From the NCBI RefSeq assembly GCF_000768685.1, contig NZ_AVPK01000001.1, forward strand, positions 434,001 to 498,000: a stretch of DNA of 64,000 nt, in the 5' to 3' direction. Both the position numbers and the translations under genes were made by a program. Each line of letters opens with the position of its first letter. Position 1 is the first letter of the stretch. The notes below the pieces were generated by a model. It did not search any database. It saw only the letters and a program-made list of their open reading frames with translations, and had not been told where the DNA came from. Positions 36,514-46,159 of this stretch are shown here, in pieces. This stretch comes from Knoellia subterranea KCTC 19937. Lineage in GTDB: Bacteria > Actinomycetota > Actinomycetes > Actinomycetales > Dermatophilaceae.

Positions 36514-37857
36514 CTACTGGTGGCGCTGGCGGGGGATGATGACCTCGTCCACGAGGAGCAGCACCGCGGCGGCGACGGGGATGGCCAGCAGCGCGCCGAG
36601 CACTCCGAGGAGCGTGCCGCCGGCGAGCGCCGCGACCACCGTCATGGCGCCGGGCACCGAGACAGTGCGTTGCATGATGCGCGGCGCGATCACGTAATTC
36701 TCCACCTGCTGATAGATCAGGTAGTAGATCCCCGCGATGATCGCGGTCCTCGGCTCGTGGAAGAACGCGACGAGACACACGATCGCGGCACCCAGGGTGG
36801 CACCCACCATGGGGATGAGCCCGAGGAAGCCGACGACCACGGCGAGCACCGCCGCGTAGGGGATGTCGAGCACGGTCATCATGACGTAGCTGAGGACGGC
36901 GTTGACGGACGCGATCGCCACCTGGCCGATGGCGTAGGAGCCCGTTCGCCGCATGATCTCCTCGCTCAGTTCGGAGACCCGGTTGCGGCGGCTTGCGGGA
37001 ACCATGGCGTATGCCGTCCGCTTCATGGTCGGGAGCGACGCGAGGAAATACAGCGTGAGGATGAGGATCGTGAAGGCCTGGAAGACGCCGTTCGCCACGG
37101 CGCGACCCGCCCCGAGGACTCCACCGAGGACGGAGCTGATGAACGACTGGTCGGTGATCCGCTTGTTGAACTCCTCCTGGATCTTGTCGACCGCGTCATA
37201 GTTCCGGTCGAGCTCCTGAACCCACTTCGACTGGAGGATCCGGTCGAGGTAGGTGGGTGCCTGCGCCACGAGGTCGGTCCCCTGCGAGATGACCGGCGGG
37301 AAGACGAGCAGTCCGAGGAGCACGAAGACGACGATGAGTCCGGCGAAGACGATCCCGACCGAGAGTGACCGCTTGAGCCCCCGCTGACCGAGCCACTCGA
37401 CCAACGGGTTGAGGGCCAGCGTGAGGAAGAGGGCGACGATGAGGATCATGATGGTCGTCGCCAGTCGTCCCAGCGAGTGCCACAGACCGATGGCCACGAG
37501 CGCACCGAGTGCACCGACGAAGCCGAGGTAGAACGGCGAGTGCCGGTTCATCGGACGGCCCATCTTGCCGAACTGCGTCTGGCCGGTGGAGTCGTCGGTC
37601 GATTCCGCGACCCGCACTCCCGCCGCGGCGCCGGCGGCCGCACCTGCTGCGGCGGCACCCTCGACGTCGGGACGATCGCGTTCACCCTCGGGTGTCGACG
37701 CCGCCTCTCCGTCGCCGTCGAGCAGATCCTGGATCAGGCTCCGCTCCAGGTGCTCGTCCTGATGGCGGATGCGGTTGCTCTCGCGCAGTGCAGCACGCTG
37801 GCGGGTGCGGTAGTCCCGCCAGTTGCGCACCGAGTTCTTGCCCCAGCTCAGGTTCAC
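36514..37857 (-). CDS. AI-2E (PerM) family transporter
   Basis: 447 residues from GTG 37857 with GGAGG close upstream. A charged N-terminal cytoplasmic region of about 100 residues (RNWRDYRTRQRAALRESNRI, then an Ala/Gly-rich stretch) precedes eight predicted membrane helices and the central amphipathic region (DRILQSKWVQELDRNYDAVD). The C-terminal helices include FLGLIPMVGATLGAAIVCLV. PerM/AI-2E family proteins export small molecules or ions; despite the name most do not handle autoinducer-2. The long N-terminal extension is variable in the family. Confidence 0.88.
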   Translation of the reverse strand: MNLSWGKNSVRNWRDYRTRQRAALRESNRIRHQDEHLERSLIQDLLDGDGEAASTPEGERDRPDVEGAAAAGAAAGAAAGVRVAESTDDSTGQTQFGKMGRPMNRHSPFYLGFVGALGALVAIGLWHSLGRLATTIMILIVALFLTLALNPLVEWLGQRGLKRSLSVGIVFAGLIVVFVLLGLLVFPPVISQGTDLVAQAPTYLDRILQSKWVQELDRNYDAVDKIQEEFNKRITDQSFISSVLGGVLGAGRAVANGVFQAFTILILTLYFLASLPTMKRTAYAMVPASRRNRVSELSEEIMRRTGSYAIGQVAIASVNAVLSYVMMTVLDIPYAAVLAVVVGFLGLIPMVGATLGAAIVCLVAFFHEPRTAIIAGIYYLIYQQVENYVIAPRIMQRTVSVPGAMTVVAALAGGTLLGVLGALLAIPVAAAVLLLVDEVIIPRQRHQ

Positions 37858-37899
37858 GTCGCCTCCTCGATCGGCAGCCTAACTGCGCGACCGCACGGG

Positions 37900-38199
37900 T
37901 CAGCGGAACGCGCCGCGCGGCGGACGACGTTCCCGGGCCGTCCAGCAGGGAGTGTGCCAGTGCCGACGGTCCCCCACGCCTCCGACTCCCTCGTCGGGCC
38001 AGGCCACGACGTGCGGCGTGCCCGGCCAGATGTCCTGCTCGCACCCGGGGCAGAGGTAGGTCCGGTCGGACGACGCCCCGGTGAGCCGACGAACGGTCCA
38101 GCGCTGGCCGGCATACATCTCGGTTGTCGTCAGTCCGGCACCGAGACGACCGAGCGCGAGGGGGACGTCGTCGCGGCGGCGACGGTTGGCTCGGGGCAT
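37900..38199 (-). CDS. Small Cys/His/Trp-rich actinobacterial protein (often labelled ATP/GTP-binding)
   Basis: 99 residues from ATG 38199 (MPRANRRRRDDVPLALGRLG). Contains CPGCEQDIWPGTPHVVAWPD and RRHWHTPCWTARERR: a zinc-ribbon-like CxxC...H...C arrangement with a conserved HW-HT-CW block. Orthologues in actinobacteria carry an ATP/GTP-binding label without proof. The N-terminus overlaps the end of the sigma-factor gene by 70 bases in another frame, so the two are linked in transcription. Function unknown; a small metal-binding adaptor is plausible. Confidence 0.7.
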   Translation of the reverse strand: MPRANRRRRDDVPLALGRLGAGLTTTEMYAGQRWTVRRLTGASSDRTYLCPGCEQDIWPGTPHVVAWPDEGVGGVGDRRHWHTPCWTARERRPPRGAFR

Positions 38200-38714
38200 G
38201 GCACCAGTGTGCCTTCCATCGTGGCGCGCAACCGTTCGCGGGCTCGGTGCGCGGTCACGCGCACGGAGACGGCGCTGCACTTCAGAACCTCGGCGATGGC
38301 CGCGTCGGGCAGGTCCTCGAGATGACGCAGGACCATGACGGCCCGCTCGCGCGGCGGCAGCGCGAGGAGAAGTCGCCGAACGTGGTCTCGATCGGCGACC
38401 CCTGACTCCACGGACGGTCCGCCCGTGACCCGATCAGCCGTCACGACGTCGTGCGAGACCACTTCCGACGAACTGCGCCGCCTGCGACGACTGAGGAAGG
38501 TGTTGACCATGAGCTGACGAACGTAGGCGTCGGGCGCGGACGCCCGCTCGACCTTGGACCACGAGACCAGCAGCTTGGCCACGCTGTCCTGGACGAGGTC
38601 CTCGGCGTCCTGACGATGTCCGGTCAGGGAGAGCGCGATCGCCATGAGGCGCGGCAGGGCCACGTCGAGATAGGCCTCGGCGGCCGGTGAGACGAGCGGG
38701 CGCCCGATCCCCAT
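38130..38714 (-). CDS. ECF/SigE-like RNA polymerase sigma factor
   Basis: 194 residues from ATG 38714. Region 2 is seen in ALPRLMAIALSLTGHRQDAE and DAYVRQLMVNTFLSRRRR (residues 17-80); region 4 in LLALPPRERAVMVLRHLEDL and KCSAVSVRVTAHRARERLRA (residues 115-165). A Ser/Val-rich tail follows. It starts three bases after the stop of a single-pass membrane protein, reversed from the usual sigma-then-anti-sigma order. A target promoter is not evident in the window. Confidence 0.9.
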   Translation of the reverse strand: MGIGRPLVSPAAEAYLDVALPRLMAIALSLTGHRQDAEDLVQDSVAKLLVSWSKVERASAPDAYVRQLMVNTFLSRRRRRSSSEVVSHDVVTADRVTGGPSVESGVADRDHVRRLLLALPPRERAVMVLRHLEDLPDAAIAEVLKCSAVSVRVTAHRARERLRATMEGTLVPCPEPTVAAATTSPSRSVVSVPD

Positions 38715-38717
38715 GTC

Positions 38718-40205
38718 TCAGCGCCCCTCTGCCGCGGGCAGACGCGAGGCCTTGAGCTTCGCGACGATCTCGTCGGAGAGCCGGATCGCCGTCTGGGTCG
38801 CCGCCGTCCCGTCACCCGCTTCGTCCATGACCACGGCGACGATGACGTCACCGACGCGCTGAGCAGCGAGGTACTGAACGAGTCCCCCACCGTTCGTGTG
38901 CTTCGAGAGCCACGTGGAGTCACTGTCGCGTCCTGCCCAGGGCAGGCGGTCGTACGGACCGTGGAACCGACACGTCATCCGGTCGTCCTGGAGCGCACTG
39001 AACATCGCAGGGCCTGTCCCCCGGGCCCACCCGGACACGGTGATGTGCAGGGCGCTGTCCCCACCCAGACCCCTGCCCGTGTAGGCCATCCGCGAAACCT
39101 GTGCCACAGCATTCGGGGCCGTGTCCATACCCGTCGGGTCATCGACGGTGGCCGGGTCGCAGGCGTGGACACCCATCACCGGTGCTGCGTTGGTCGTTCG
39201 CAGAGGCTCGCCGTGGAAGACGAAACCTGCCGGCATGGACGACTCCTCCGGGAAGACGTCTCCGAAGTCATACGTGTTGATATCTGTCACCGTGGGACCG
39301 GCCTCGGCACCGATCGCCGACGCCGCGTTCGGAGGTGTGGCGCTCTTGCCCAGCGCCTGCCCCAGCGCGGGTGGGTAGCCCATCGTCACCAGCCTGTGCG
39401 ACGCGGTTGACACGATGGACAGTGCCGTGGCCGAGGCGTCGGAGAGGGTCGTCCCCCGACCGGATCCGTAAACGAGCAGATCGCCCACACGGACGACCGC
39501 CAGAGCCGTGTGCGGTGAGGCGGTCTGATCGGCCGGGGACTGGAAGAGTGCACTGTCCTCGCCACCACCCCTGAAATCCGCGACGGCCTTGAGCCCATGG
39601 GCGGGCAGGCACGGTCCACGTCCCGTCATGAAGTCCCGGAACGCGTCGGCTCCGGTGCCGGTGGTGAAGCCGACAGTGGTCAACTCGCCACCGTTCTTCA
39701 GACCCGTGGGGTCACCCGAGCCCGTGTAGTCCCAACGCGACCAGGCCACTGAGGTCCGCCGCTCGACGGAGTCGTCGAACTGGGTGCAGGTTCCGGCCAA
39801 CCGGAGCGGAAGGATGGGTTCGGTGGCGTCGGTGCTCACCCGGCCGTTTGGGGCGAGGGTGAGTCCCTGCGGAGTGGCGGTTGTCTCGAGACCGTCGGGG
39901 AAACCGTAGGCCTGGTTGCCTGCGCCCGCCGTGGCGAGATCGGACCACTGCCCCCCATTCGCCTGGCTCACCTTCGTGGCCTGTCCGCCGCTCAGCCATC
40001 CGTCGGAGAGGCTGGCTGCGCCGGCGACCAGTCCGAGTGTGGCCACAGCGGACACCGCCGCGGTCCCGAGCCGTCGACGGCGGCGGATGCGATGCGCCTT
40101 CGCTATGGCTCGGTCGCGCACAGCACCGAGGTCGTCATGCCCGTTCGCGCGCGCGCCAGCGAAGGCGCTGTCCAGCAGCGCGTCCAGGTCGTCGTCGATG
40201 CTCAT
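38718..40205 (-). CDS. Single-pass membrane protein with large exported domain, upstream of sigma factor
   Basis: 495 residues from ATG 40205. A cytoplasmic N-terminus of 45 residues (MSIDDDLDALLDSAFAGARA...) ends in an Arg cluster, followed by one membrane helix near residues 47-66 and about 425 exported residues without a motif I know. The exported part has several Cys (GTCTQFDDS, GPCLPAHG, HACDPATVDD, MTCRFHG) that could form disulfides. By position it may be an anti-sigma factor or sensor for the sigma encoded three bases downstream; the short cytoplasmic helix is about the size of a sigma-binding segment. No zinc-binding HxxxCxxC is present, so it is not a classic ZAS protein. Confidence 0.75.
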   Translation of the reverse strand: MSIDDDLDALLDSAFAGARANGHDDLGAVRDRAIAKAHRIRRRRRLGTAAVSAVATLGLVAGAASLSDGWLSGGQATKVSQANGGQWSDLATAGAGNQAYGFPDGLETTATPQGLTLAPNGRVSTDATEPILPLRLAGTCTQFDDSVERRTSVAWSRWDYTGSGDPTGLKNGGELTTVGFTTGTGADAFRDFMTGRGPCLPAHGLKAVADFRGGGEDSALFQSPADQTASPHTALAVVRVGDLLVYGSGRGTTLSDASATALSIVSTASHRLVTMGYPPALGQALGKSATPPNAASAIGAEAGPTVTDINTYDFGDVFPEESSMPAGFVFHGEPLRTTNAAPVMGVHACDPATVDDPTGMDTAPNAVAQVSRMAYTGRGLGGDSALHITVSGWARGTGPAMFSALQDDRMTCRFHGPYDRLPWAGRDSDSTWLSKHTNGGGLVQYLAAQRVGDVIVAVVMDEAGDGTAATQTAIRLSDEIVAKLKASRLPAAEGR

Positions 40206-40284
40206 GTCACTCTCCTGATGGGGCGCGGCTGGCCCCCTGCGACCAGCCACTCACACGGAATGACGCGGCGAGCGCCCCTCAACG

Positions 40285-42744
40285 TTACGTGCGGACGCGC
40301 TCGCTCGTCGGGTCGTAGAGCGGTCGCAGCGACACGGTGGCCGGGTGGAGCGTGCCGGCGATGTCGACCTCCCAGGCCCCCTCGTCGAGCCAGGCCTTCG
40401 TCACGGGGGCGCTGTGGGCGACGGAGGCGATGCCCACGGCGCCGACGAGAGTCCACCCATAGGAGGCCGACCGCACGTCACCGACCGGCACGCCGTCCCG
40501 GAGCAGCACCTCGGCGCCGAACATCAGCGGCTCGGGATCCTCCAGCAATACCTGGACGAGTCGGTCGTGGCGCGGATTGGCGCGCTCGGTGAGGACTGCC
40601 TCGCGACCGATGAAGTCGGTGTCGATGTCGACCGCGAAGCCGAGCCCCGCCATCCCGACGGTGTCCGTGTTGTCGATGTCGTGCCCGTAGTCGCGGTAGG
40701 CCTTTTCGAGACGCAGCGAACCGAGCGCTCGGAGCCCGACAGGACGGAGCCCGTATGCCGTGCCGCGCTCGCGCAGTGCCGTCCAGACCGCGCCCGTCCG
40801 GTCCCGAGGAAGGTAGAGCTCGTAGCCGAGCTCGCCGACATAGGTGATCCGCACGCAGAGCACCTCGACGCCGGCGACGGTGATCGTGCGAGCCGTCCGG
40901 AACGGGAACGCCTCGGTGGACAGGTCGGCATCGGTGAGTTCGGCGAGGAGGTCACGTGACAAGGGACCCTGGACGTTGAGCTGTCCGGTCGCCTCGGTGA
41001 CGTCCGTGATGGTGACGTCGGCGTCGCCGATCTGCCGACGCAACCACGCCAGTGTGTGTCCGTGGGCCGTGTCGGACGCCACGACGAGGAAGTCGTTCTC
41101 TCCGCGCTTGGTCACGGTGAGGTCGGCCTCGATGCCACCGTCCGGCCCGAGCCACTGCGTGTAGGTGATCCGATCGACCTCGTCGTCGACGTGCCCGGCG
41201 CTCACCCGCTCGAGGACAGCGCCCGCGTCGGCACCGCCTACCTCGAACGTCGCCATGAACGACATGTCGATGAGTCCGACGGCCTCGCGCACGGCACGGT
41301 GCTCGGCCTCCCAGGCGTCGAACCAGGGCTGGCGGCCCCAGGACGGGGTGACGTGCGGCGTCTGTCCGTCACCGGCATACCAATCGGCGCTCTCCCAGCC
41401 GGAGACGTCCCGGAGGTACGCGCCGGCGGCGACCATCTCGCTGTGGACCGGCGAGACGAACGCTCCACGGCCGGTGACGAGTTCGATGCCGGGGGTGTGC
41501 GCGGCATACGTCTTGCCGAGTACCTCGGTCACGCGGTCGCGGCGGTAGTCGCGCTGCAGCTGGTGCGGCATGAACCGCGCGACGTCGATGCCAGTGACGT
41601 CGACATCAGGTCGACCGGACGAAATCCATTGTGCGACAACGCGTCCGAGCCCGCCGCTGCTGAGGATGCCGACGGAGTTGAGGCCGGCAGCGACGAAGTA
41701 GCCCTGGAGGTTGGGCGCCTCACCGACGGCCGGCAGCCGGTCCGGCGTGAACGACTCCGGGCCGCAGAAGAAGGTCCGCACACCGGCCTCGAGAGTGATC
41801 GGCACCCGCGACATGGCGGCCTCGAGCGCCGGCGCCATGCGCTCCCAGTCCGGAGGGATCGTGCCGAACGAGAAGTCGTCGGGGATGCCATCGAGGTTCC
41901 ACGCGGCGGCCTCCGGCTCGAAGAGGCCGACCATCATGCCGCCGCCCTCCTCGCGGTAGTAGCCGTAGTTCGCGGGGTCCTCGAAGACGGGGCCGTTCGG
42001 GTCGAGCCCCTCGATCGTGTCGGTGATGAGGTAGTAGTGTTCGGCCGCTTGGTTGGGGATGACGACGCCGTGCCGCTCCCCCAACTGGCGTGCCCACATG
42101 CCAGTGCAGTTGACGACGACCTCGCACTCGATGTCGCCGGCACTCGTGCGCAGGCCGGTGACGCGGGGCAGGGCGCCGTCCGGGCGAGTGATGACGTCGC
42201 CTGCCGTGACGCCCTCGACGATCCGGACGCCTCGGGTGCGCGCTCCACGGGCGAGGGACATCGTGAGGTCGACCGGGTTGACGCGACCGTCCCCCGGGAC
42301 GTGGAAGCCGGCGATGAGCCCGTCCATCGTCGCGTGGGGGAAGAGGTCGGCCATCTCGGCGACGCCGATCTCCTCGACGTCGAGCCCCAGGCGGCGTTGG
42401 AACGCCGCGACCCGGCGATACTCCTCGAGGCGGTCGGTGTCCCCCACGGCCTCGACAAGCCCGACGGGACGGAAGCCGGTCGACAACCCGGTCTCGGCCT
42501 CGAGCCGCGCGAAGAGGTCACGTGAGTAGAGCCGGATGCCGGTCAGCGTCTCGCTCGTCGTGCCGAAGCAGGTCATCAGGCCGGCGGCGTGCCAGGTCGT
42601 GCCGCTCGTGAGCCGGTCGCGCTCGAGGAGCACGACGTCGGTCACTCCCTCATGGGCGAGGTGGTACGCGATCGAGGTGCCGATGACCCCGCCGCCGATG
42701 ATGACGACACGGGCCCGATCCGGGAGCTGCTGCGCTGCACTCAC
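40285..42744 (-). CDS. FAD-dependent oxidoreductase fused to GcvT (dimethylglycine/sarcosine oxidase type)
   Basis: 819 residues from GTG 42744. The N-terminal D-amino-acid-oxidase fold has RVVIIGGGVIGTSIAYHLAH and the SGTTWHAAGL motif, whose His carries covalent FAD in dimethylglycine and sarcosine dehydrogenases. The C-terminal half (from about residue 430) is an aminomethyltransferase/GcvT fold that binds tetrahydrofolate: EAVGLIDMSFMATFEVGGAD, VRITYVGELGYELYLP, LRPVGLRALGSLRLEKAYRD. It oxidises an N-methylglycine derivative and passes the one-carbon unit to folate. The exact substrate (dimethylglycine or sarcosine) is not decided by the sequence. Stands alone in transcription. Confidence 0.9.
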   Translation of the reverse strand: MSAAQQLPDRARVVIIGGGVIGTSIAYHLAHEGVTDVVLLERDRLTSGTTWHAAGLMTCFGTTSETLTGIRLYSRDLFARLEAETGLSTGFRPVGLVEAVGDTDRLEEYRRVAAFQRRLGLDVEEIGVAEMADLFPHATMDGLIAGFHVPGDGRVNPVDLTMSLARGARTRGVRIVEGVTAGDVITRPDGALPRVTGLRTSAGDIECEVVVNCTGMWARQLGERHGVVIPNQAAEHYYLITDTIEGLDPNGPVFEDPANYGYYREEGGGMMVGLFEPEAAAWNLDGIPDDFSFGTIPPDWERMAPALEAAMSRVPITLEAGVRTFFCGPESFTPDRLPAVGEAPNLQGYFVAAGLNSVGILSSGGLGRVVAQWISSGRPDVDVTGIDVARFMPHQLQRDYRRDRVTEVLGKTYAAHTPGIELVTGRGAFVSPVHSEMVAAGAYLRDVSGWESADWYAGDGQTPHVTPSWGRQPWFDAWEAEHRAVREAVGLIDMSFMATFEVGGADAGAVLERVSAGHVDDEVDRITYTQWLGPDGGIEADLTVTKRGENDFLVVASDTAHGHTLAWLRRQIGDADVTITDVTEATGQLNVQGPLSRDLLAELTDADLSTEAFPFRTARTITVAGVEVLCVRITYVGELGYELYLPRDRTGAVWTALRERGTAYGLRPVGLRALGSLRLEKAYRDYGHDIDNTDTVGMAGLGFAVDIDTDFIGREAVLTERANPRHDRLVQVLLEDPEPLMFGAEVLLRDGVPVGDVRSASYGWTLVGAVGIASVAHSAPVTKAWLDEGAWEVDIAGTLHPATVSLRPLYDPTSERVRT

Positions 42745-42771
42745 ACGCGGAGGCTACCCACGCCCCGGTCC

Positions 42772-42857
42772 CCTTTTACGGGGCACCCGTAAACAGGTCC
42801 CGAGCAAGGGAACAGTTCCCTTGCTCGGGACGCGTTGAGCGGGTGCCCCGTAAAAGG
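42772..42857. repeat. Nested double palindrome (18-bp outer arms, 17-bp inner arms)
   Basis: Outer arms 42772-42789 and 42840-42857 (CCTTTTACGGGGCACCCG and complement) are perfect. Nested inside, 42797-42813 and 42815-42831 (GTCCCGAGCAAGGGAAC and complement) form a nearly spacer-free palindrome centred on one base. It lies 38 bases after the lipase stop and 28 bases before the start of the oxidoreductase gene. Extended as DNA it could make a large cruciform; as RNA, a long hairpin ending the lipase transcript. Confidence 0.8.
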
Positions 42858-42894
42858 TGAGGCGGGTGAGGCAGGGGGCCGTCAGGATCTGAGC

Positions 42895-44237
42895 TCAGGA
42901 GGCCGGTGGGACGAGCACCTCGGGAGCGAGCGAGTTGCCCGCGGCGATCCACCCGCAGCTGCTCGGCGCGGTCCGACCTGCGAAGCGCTCATTCAGCCAG
43001 GCGATGCCCACGGGTGCCCACGTCGCCGTCGCGACGGTGTGGCTGAGCAGGTCGTACTGCGTGTACGAGACCTTCGAGTTGCCGGTGGCGCAGCACTGCC
43101 GCAACAGCGAACGCACATCGCCCGCGACCATGACACCGTCACCGCCGCCGATCCCGGCCTTGGGCAGGGTTCCTTCGGTGAATCCACCGACACCCTGTGC
43201 GACGTACAGCGGGATCGTCGGTGTGGCCTGCTGTCCGAGGTTGACCTGGTTGGCGAACTCGACGTACTCCGGGATGGAGTTCGGGTTGGCGTACGCCGGC
43301 TTGAGGATCTGCTGGTACGTCAGGCCGGGGTACTGGCCCAGGACGTTGACGATGGAGGCGTCCTGCATCTTGTCCACGAGACTCGCACCATAGGAGTTCG
43401 TGTACTTCTTGATGTCGAAGTCGTAGGCGCGGGCGAGTCCGGTGAGGGCCAAGGGGGCGATACCGGCCCACACGAGGCTGCCGCTGACGTACTTGAGGTT
43501 GGTCGACGGCTTGACGAGCAGACCGCCGGAGGCCGCACCAACAAGCCTGGCGTTGACCTCGGGGGCGTAGCTCGGGGCGAGGGCTGCTGCCCAGTTCGTC
43601 GCGATGGCGCCACCGGAGTAACCGAGCATCCCGAATCGCGTGGAGGAGGTCAGACCGGTAGCACTCGACCGGGTGGCTGCCCGGATCGAGTCCAGCGTCA
43701 TGCGCCCGTACTCGGGCCCAAGCCCGGCGGCGAAGTTCGCCGTCGGGCCCTGGGTGTCCGCGACGACGACGGTGTAGCCCGCGAGCAGCAAGGGCTTGAC
43801 GAAGAGCGCCTCCGCGGTGTTGATGACGCCACCGAGCGAGACGTTGCCGGCGATGGACCGCGACGGCGAGTCCTCGGGGTTGAGCGAGTCGTAGAACGAG
43901 TTGTAGGCCACCGCCCGTGAGGGGTCGACACCCGTGAGCGGCTTGAGGATGCTCGTCACGTTGGCCACTGCCTCACCGCGGGCGTTGGTGGAGCGGTAGA
44001 GGAGCTGCACCGCCGGCACCGGCGTCGGCAGGCCCGAGACGCTGTACGTCATCGTGCGCGTTGCCAGCACGGTGCCCGGCGCCAGCGACGCCAGCGGTGT
44101 CGATCCCGAGTATGTGTAGAACGGGTCCGTCGACGTCGCAGCCGCGCCCCACCCGACCCGGTCAGACTCAGGGATGCTGCAAGGAATGCTGCCGCCGTGA
44201 CCGCAACACCGGCACGGGGAAAAGCGCGACTCAACAT
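42895..44237 (-). pseudogene. Secreted lipase (LIP family), frameshifted just after the signal peptide
   Basis: ATG 44237 has a good AAGGAG site and encodes a signal peptide (MLSRAFPRAGVAVTAAAFLA ... LTGSGGA). The mature enzyme, however, continues in another frame from about 44150, starting ATSTDPFYTYSGSTPLASLA. Adding one base in GGGGCGCGG (44141-44150) joins them as GGAAAATSTDPF, about 447 residues in all. The mature part has the serine elbow RFGMLGYSGGAIATNWAA and resembles the secretory triacylglycerol lipase family (PF03583). The exact match of signal and mature part at the junction argues for a recent single-base loss or a sequence error. Isolated gene, followed by a large nested palindrome. 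Confidence 0.85.
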
Positions 44238-44380
44238 ACGAGGGACTCCTTCGTCTCCAGAGGTGAGGGGCAGCCACCGGTACGAACGCGCCGCCTGCTA
44301 CCGCCGAGTAGGTTAGGGCCTACCCACCCCGGAGGTCCGGGTCAACGTGATGGTTCACCCCGTGGGCCGAACCGGCGTCA

Positions 44381-46159
44381 TCAGGAGTATGTGCGGAAGC
44401 CGCGCCCCGTCTTGCGCCCCAGGTAGCCCGCCGTCACGAGGTGCTCGAGCAGCGGCGCGGGAGCAAACCCGGGCTCGCGGAACTCGAGGTAGAGCTCCCG
44501 CTGGATGGCCAGCGCCACGTCGAGCCCGACCACATCGAGCAGCTCGAACGGACCCATCGGCAGGCCACAGCCCGTCTTCATGGCCGTGTCGATGTCGTCG
44601 GCCGTGGCGTAGTTCGCCGACAGCATCTTCACCGCGTCGTTGAGGTACGGGAAGAGCAGCGCGTTGACGATGAAGCCCGAGCGGTCGCCACACGTCACGG
44701 CCTGCTTCTCGATGCGGCCGCAGAGGTCCTGGACCGTGGCGACGACGTCGGGTGCGGTCGAGATGGTGTGGACGACCTCGACCAGACGCATGACCGCGGC
44801 CGGGTTGAAGAAGTGCATGCCGATGACGTCGGCCGGACGACCGGTCACCGAGGCAATGTCGACGACGGGGAGGCTCGAGGTCGTCGTCGCGAGAATGGCA
44901 CCCGGGCGGCAGATCTCGTCAAGGTTCTCGAAGAGGGCCTGCTTCACGGCGAGGTCCTCAACGACCGCCTCGACGACGAGGTCCACCTTCGCGAGGACGT
45001 CGAGGGACGTCGACCCCGTGAGCCGACCCACGGCCGCATCGCGGTCCGCCGCCTCGAGCTTGCCGCGCTGGACGGCCTTCTCGAGCGACTTCTCGACGCC
45101 GGCGCGGACGCCGTCAACCTTGGCCTGGCTGCGGGTCACGTAGGTGACGTCGAAGCCCGCCTTGGCGAACACCTCGACGATCCCGGTCGCCATCGTCCCG
45201 GAGCCGACGACACCGACGGTGCGCACCTCGCGCACGGCTACCCCGGACTCCCCCGCGGTCCCCGGCGTCAGCGCGTCGGCGACGACCTCGGGACTGGACG
45301 GGCCGGCATACGTATAGAAACCACGGCCGCTCTTGCGGCCCTTGAGACCCGCGCTCACCATCTGCTTGATGATCGGGCTCGGCGCGTGGAGACGGTCGCG
45401 CCCCTGCTTGTACATCGTGTCGAGGATCTCGTATGCCGTGTCGAGACCGATGAGGTCCATGAGCGCGAGCGGGCCCATCGGGTAGCCGCAGCCGAGCTTC
45501 ATCGCGGCGTCGATATCCTCACGGGTCGCGTAGCGCGACTCGTACATCGACACGGCGTGGTTGAGGTAGCCGAAGAGCAGCGCGTTGGCGATGAACCCGG
45601 CCTTGTCACCGACGACGACGGGCTTCTTGTCGAGCCGCTCCGCGAGCGCCTTGACATCCTCGAAGACGCCGTCCTCGGTGACGACGGTCTTGATGACCTC
45701 GACGAACTGGAGCACCGGCGCCGGGTTGAAGAAGTGCATGCCGACGACGCGCTTGGGGTTGCTCGTCGCAACCGCGATCTCGGTGACGGGGAGCGAGGAC
45801 GTGTTCGTTGCGAGGATGGCGTCGGGCGCGACGACCTTGTCGAGGTGGCCGAGGATGTCCTTCTTGAGCTCGAGGTGCTCGGGGACGGCCTCGACGACGA
45901 GCTCGCACTCGGCCATGTCGTCGTATGACGTCGTGTAGGTCACGTGGCCGTGCAGGGCGTCGTAGGCCTCCTGCGTGATCTTGCCGCGGTCGAGCGCTCG
46001 ACCGGTCGACTTGGTCAGGAAGCCGCGACCGCGCTCGACACCCTCGTCGTTGACCTCCATGGCGACGACGTCGACGCCGTTGCGGGCGAAGACCTCGACG
46101 ATGCCGGCGCCCATCGTGCCGAGACCGACCACACCAACCCTGCTGAACTCACGAGACAT
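44381..46159 (-). CDS. Double 3-hydroxyacyl-CoA dehydrogenase (two full fused copies)
   Basis: 592 residues made of two complete 3-hydroxyacyl-CoA dehydrogenase units. The first (residues 1-290) has VGVVGLGTMGAGIVEVFARN, the catalytic region VVGMHFFNPAPVLQFVEVIK, and a C-terminal domain. The second (about 310-592) has VGVVGSGTMATGIVEVFAKA, VIGMHFFNPAAVMRLVEVVH and its own C-terminal domain. Both retain the glycine-rich NAD loop and the catalytic His in MHFFNP. It oxidises 3-hydroxyacyl-CoA, for example 3-hydroxybutyryl-CoA. A shorter homologue lies directly upstream on the same strand, implying a tandem duplication. Confidence 0.93.
   Translation of the reverse strand: MSREFSRVGVVGLGTMGAGIVEVFARNGVDVVAMEVNDEGVERGRGFLTKSTGRALDRGKITQEAYDALHGHVTYTTSYDDMAECELVVEAVPEHLELKKDILGHLDKVVAPDAILATNTSSLPVTEIAVATSNPKRVVGMHFFNPAPVLQFVEVIKTVVTEDGVFEDVKALAERLDKKPVVVGDKAGFIANALLFGYLNHAVSMYESRYATREDIDAAMKLGCGYPMGPLALMDLIGLDTAYEILDTMYKQGRDRLHAPSPIIKQMVSAGLKGRKSGRGFYTYAGPSSPEVVADALTPGTAGESGVAVREVRTVGVVGSGTMATGIVEVFAKAGFDVTYVTRSQAKVDGVRAGVEKSLEKAVQRGKLEAADRDAAVGRLTGSTSLDVLAKVDLVVEAVVEDLAVKQALFENLDEICRPGAILATTTSSLPVVDIASVTGRPADVIGMHFFNPAAVMRLVEVVHTISTAPDVVATVQDLCGRIEKQAVTCGDRSGFIVNALLFPYLNDAVKMLSANYATADDIDTAMKTGCGLPMGPFELLDVVGLDVALAIQRELYLEFREPGFAPAPLLEHLVTAGYLGRKTGRGFRTYS

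Noticed and set aside
36514-37857. Autoinducer-2 exporter
   Set aside because: The family name is historical; no LuxS or quorum-sensing genes are in the window.
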